Source of the DNA: JAAXXJ01 sp964412455
GTDB taxonomy: Bacteria > Nitrospirota > UBA9217
Length of the DNA: 23,373 nucleotides
Assembly: GCA_964412455.1 (NCBI GenBank)
Contig: CAYPOT010000061.1
Span: 1 to 23,373 of the forward strand
Direction: 5' to 3'
Shown in pieces: positions 21,249 through 23,373 of this stretch. The notes under the pieces are model-generated. The model saw only the letters and a program-made list of their open reading frames with translations, did not search any database and was not told the origin of the DNA. Made by a program: the position numbers and the translations under genes. Each line of letters opens with the position of its first letter. Within the stretch, counting starts at the first letter, position 1.

Positions 21249-21839
21249 ATGAAAGAATACTCTTCTGCCTTAGCGCAGCACCTTTGTTTCAGGAGCCGTT
21301 CATGTACGAAAATTATCCTGCTGCTGTTATTATTGACGGCCGGAGTTTCGATTTTACCGGCTTGGGCTGCGGCAGGCGCCATGGACCCCGGTCTCTTCGA
21401 ATCTCTTGAGAAGTTCCACGGCCATACTTGCGCCGGTTCCCTTATGGGGGCGCGGCTGGGGCTTGCGGCCAGGGCCGCTCTCAAGTCCGTAGGAGGCGAA
21501 GGGAAGCTCAAGGCCACATGTTTCAGTCACGCTTGCCCGGTTGACGGCGTTCAGGTCGCCGCAGGAACCACGTATGGCAATCGTGCGATCGAAGTGGACG
21601 ATAAAAATGAACAGCGGCTGCTGCTTACAGCGGAAAAGAACGGCCGGCAGGTGGAGGCGCGTCTTACGAAACTTGCCGAGGACAAAGGGAAACTGTCCCG
21701 GGAACTGACAAAGAAAGTACGTGAACTTCCCGTTGGGTCGCCTGAGCGGCAGCGGTTGGAGAAGGATGCCGAAGAAATCTTTGCCTGGTTTCGGACAGCC
21801 CACGATGAAGACGTTGTCCAGGTGCGGGTGGTAAAGTAG
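21249..21839 (+). CDS. Exported FmdE-like protein
   Basis: This is a 196-residue protein. A basic N-terminus and hydrophobic segment (about 21-40, KIILLLLLLTAGVSILPAWA) indicate export. The mature domain resembles FmdE (formylmethanofuran dehydrogenase subunit E-like) proteins: FHGHTCAGSLMGARLG (H57, H59, C61) and CFSHACPVDGVQVAAGTTYGN (C91, C96). These His/Cys residues match the family's metal site. A charged helical tail follows. FmdE-like domains occur in many bacteria without methanofuran and may bind or deliver metals or haem-type cofactors; here a periplasmic metal-binding role is inferred from context. GGAGG (21239-21243), 5 nt before ATG 21249, sets the start; an earlier in-frame ATG at 21180 would translate through the hairpin at 21194 and is unlikely. 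Confidence 0.82.
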   Translation: MKEYSSALAQHLCFRSRSCTKIILLLLLLTAGVSILPAWAAAGAMDPGLFESLEKFHGHTCAGSLMGARLGLAARAALKSVGGEGKLKATCFSHACPVDGVQVAAGTTYGNRAIEVDDKNEQRLLLTAEKNGRQVEARLTKLAEDKGKLSRELTKKVRELPVGSPERQRLEKDAEEIFAWFRTAHDEDVVQVRVVK

Positions 21840-21953
21840 GGCAAAAACCCATTCCTCCGCTTCCGGTCGTCCTCGGGGGGCTCAAGCCTCCTCCCGCAAG
21901 TGGGGACGAAGAATAATAATCTTGAATCAGGCATAAAATACATAGGAGATCGC

Positions 21954-22976
21954 ATGTTCGGACTCAAAAAACACCACCACGACCATCCCCACGGCGGCGC
22001 TGACGGGCGCGAAAAGCACGACCACACGCACGGCGCCGTAGACCCCTCAATGCTCACCACGGAGCGGGGGATATGGGCCGTCAAGTGGTCCTTCGCCGGG
22101 CTGTTCGCAACCGCGCTGTTTCAGACTGTAATCGTCCTGTACACCGGGAGCATCGCGCTTCTCGCCGATACGATCCACAATGTCGGCGACGCGGCCACCG
22201 CAATTCCGCTCTGGATCGCCTTCAGGCTTGCGCAAAAAAAGCCGAGCCGCAGATTCACCTACGGCTACGGCCGCGTGGAGGACCTGGCGGGCGTTTCGAT
22301 CGTGTTCATCATTCTATTTTCCGCCGCGGTCGCCGCGTACGAATCCATCGACCGTTTCCTTCACCCGCAGCAGGTGACGCATCTTTCCTGGTTGATCGTT
22401 GCTTCGGTGGTCGGCTTCCTGGGCAACGAGGCGGTTGCGCTTTTCCGTATCAGGGTCGGCAAGGAGATCGGCAGCGCCGCCCTCGTCGCCGACGGCCATC
22501 ACGCCCGGGTGGACGGCCTTACCAGCTTGGCCGTGCTGTTCGGCGCAATCGGCGTATGGCTCGGCTATCCGCTGGCTGACCCTATCGTCGGGCTTTGCAT
22601 CACGCTGGCGATCATCCGGATCGTCTGGTACTCTGGCAAATCCATTTTCACCCGTATGCTCGACGGTGTGGACCCGGAGGTGGTCGATGAGATCAAACAC
22701 GCGGTGAATCACGTCAAGGGCGTTTCCGGCGTGTCGGAAGTGAGGGCGCGGTGGTCCGGCCACCGGATGCATGCGGAACTCAATATCGCCGTGGACCCGG
22801 AACTTTCAGTCGGGAAAGGGCACGAGATCGCCGCAGAGGTGCGCCACCAGCTCCTGCATCACTTACGGTATCTTTCCAACGCCACGATCCATATTGATCC
22901 GGTGAATGCTTCAGGGGAAAGCCATCACCGCTTTAATAATCATGAGCATGACGCTCTGCCCTCTCATTCGCATTAA
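21954..22976 (+). CDS. Cation diffusion facilitator (CDF) zinc/cadmium exporter, His-rich
   Basis: This inner-membrane proton-coupled exporter moves divalent cations from cytoplasm to periplasm; it has 340 residues. A His-rich cytoplasmic N-terminus (KKHHHDHPHGG, HDHTHG) precedes six predicted helices. The transport site is HNVGD in helix 2 (H75, D79) and HARVD in helix 5 (H183, D187), the HD-HD pattern of Zn/Cd-type CDF proteins. A conserved FTYGYGRVE follows helix 3. The C-terminal cytoplasmic domain (about 225-320) includes VSGVSEVRARWSGHRMHAELNI and ATIHIDP, and a His-rich end (HHRFNNHEHDALPSHSH). AGGAG (21944-21948), 5 nt before ATG 21954, marks the start; the frame is open back to a GTG at 21900. 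It would feed periplasmic Zn/Cd to the RND systems. Confidence 0.9.
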   Translation: MFGLKKHHHDHPHGGADGREKHDHTHGAVDPSMLTTERGIWAVKWSFAGLFATALFQTVIVLYTGSIALLADTIHNVGDAATAIPLWIAFRLAQKKPSRRFTYGYGRVEDLAGVSIVFIILFSAAVAAYESIDRFLHPQQVTHLSWLIVASVVGFLGNEAVALFRIRVGKEIGSAALVADGHHARVDGLTSLAVLFGAIGVWLGYPLADPIVGLCITLAIIRIVWYSGKSIFTRMLDGVDPEVVDEIKHAVNHVKGVSGVSEVRARWSGHRMHAELNIAVDPELSVGKGHEIAAEVRHQLLHHLRYLSNATIHIDPVNASGESHHRFNNHEHDALPSHSH

Positions 22977-22998
22977 CCTGGATTCGTAGGCCATTGCC

Positions 22999-23136
22999 AT
23001 GAAGACCATTCGGTCGCTCTTGAAAGGATACCTCGGAATGGATTCTGATGTGCTGGTTGAGGCAGCAAGCCGGATGGGCGGCCAAGACAACAAATCACTC
23101 GTGCTGATCGAACATCCCGCTTGCCCAGCTGGCTAA
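22999..23136 (+). other. Short open frame of doubtful status
   Basis: ATG 22999 to TAA 23134-23136 gives 45 residues (MKTIRSLLKGYLGMDSDVLV...) ending HPACPAG. There is no ribosome-binding site, and its end overlaps the czcA fragment in another frame. I do not recognise it. It may be the remains of another gene at a recombination junction. Confidence 0.15.
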
Positions 23137-23323
23137 GATCACCGTTTCCGAAGGGCCGGTCCAGATCAGCAGGGAGAACGGCAAGCGAAGGATCGTGGTC
23201 GAGTGCAACGTCGAGGGCCGTGACATCGGCGGCTTTGTCGCGGAGGCAAAGGAGCGGATAGAAAAGGCCGTGAAGCTTCCCGCGGGATACTGCCTGGCGT
23301 GGGGCGGCGCTTTCGAGAACTAG
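23114..23323 (+). pseudogene. Internal fragment of a CzcA-like RND pump gene
   Basis: In one frame the sequence reads IPLAQLAKITVSEGPVQISR, then RIVVECNVEGRDIGGFVAEA, ending AVKLPAGYCLAWGGAFEN and TAG at 23321-23323. This corresponds to about residues 780-860 of the pumps in this window (VREHAKRVVAVQVNVEGRDVVGFV; EVKLPTGYVITYGGQFENQQ). The TAG stands where the pump continues with CAG (Gln), and sequence after it no longer matches. A stop (TGA 23105-23107) lies just before the fragment. It differs enough from both intact pumps to be a remnant of a third, separate pump gene. Confidence 0.8.
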
Positions 23324-23373
23324 TATTGCAACAAGTTAATTATGAAACATAATGACGAGACAACTTCTGATCG

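Overview
This 23.4 kb window is a heavy-metal and envelope-stress island from a Gram-negative bacterium that matures c-type cytochromes by System II (ResB/CcsA). Nearly every gene lies on the + strand. System II, the outer-membrane factors and RND pumps, the Spy/ZraP-like protein and the lipoproteins would fit a deltaproteobacterium-like (Desulfobacterota) or Nitrospirota genome. That placement is inference from gene content. Base composition is mosaic: the two CzcC-CzcA blocks look clearly more GC-rich at third positions than the flanking genes, which suggests a different origin.

Layout. (1) 1-1343: end of resB and a complete ccsA/resC. (2) 1355-1830: a decayed lipoprotein gene whose lipobox Cys codon is TGA and which is frameshifted at a perfect hairpin; an intact relative lies at 12907-13515. 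(3) 1921-3964: an OmpR-type response regulator and its HAMP histidine kinase, overlapping by 8 nt. (4) 3966-7867: probable target genes, led by three CTTCAyAATT repeats. They encode a Met-rich ZraP/CpxP-like protein, a terminator or attenuator, a PepSY-like periplasmic protein, a SHOCT membrane protein, a DUF302 protein, a P1B-ATPase with APC and HEGS motifs, and a small secreted Cys/His protein. (5) 8075-12764: module 1, czcC-czcA-DUF3240. (6) 12907-14007: the intact lipoprotein gene, then about 490 bp of noncoding DNA with two inverted-repeat elements, a terminator and a strong promoter. (7) 14008-19275: a His-rich secreted protein and module 2, czcC-czcA-DUF3240. (8) 19570-22976: a HupE/UreJ protein with an extra C-terminal domain, a DUF6488 protein, a secreted FmdE-like protein and a His-rich CDF zinc/cadmium exporter. 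(9) 23114-23323: a fragment of another czcA-like gene.

How the parts may work together. The two-component system probably senses metal or envelope stress and drives the periplasmic binding proteins and the P-type ATPase. The ATPase and CDF protein would move divalent cations from cytoplasm to periplasm, and the two RND/outer-membrane-factor modules would carry them out of the cell.

The most unusual feature is that both RND modules lack a periplasmic adaptor (CzcB-type) gene. Outer-membrane factor, pump and a small DUF3240 protein are joined stop-to-start by ATGA overlaps, and the arrangement occurs twice in diverged copies. No adaptor is encoded anywhere in the window.
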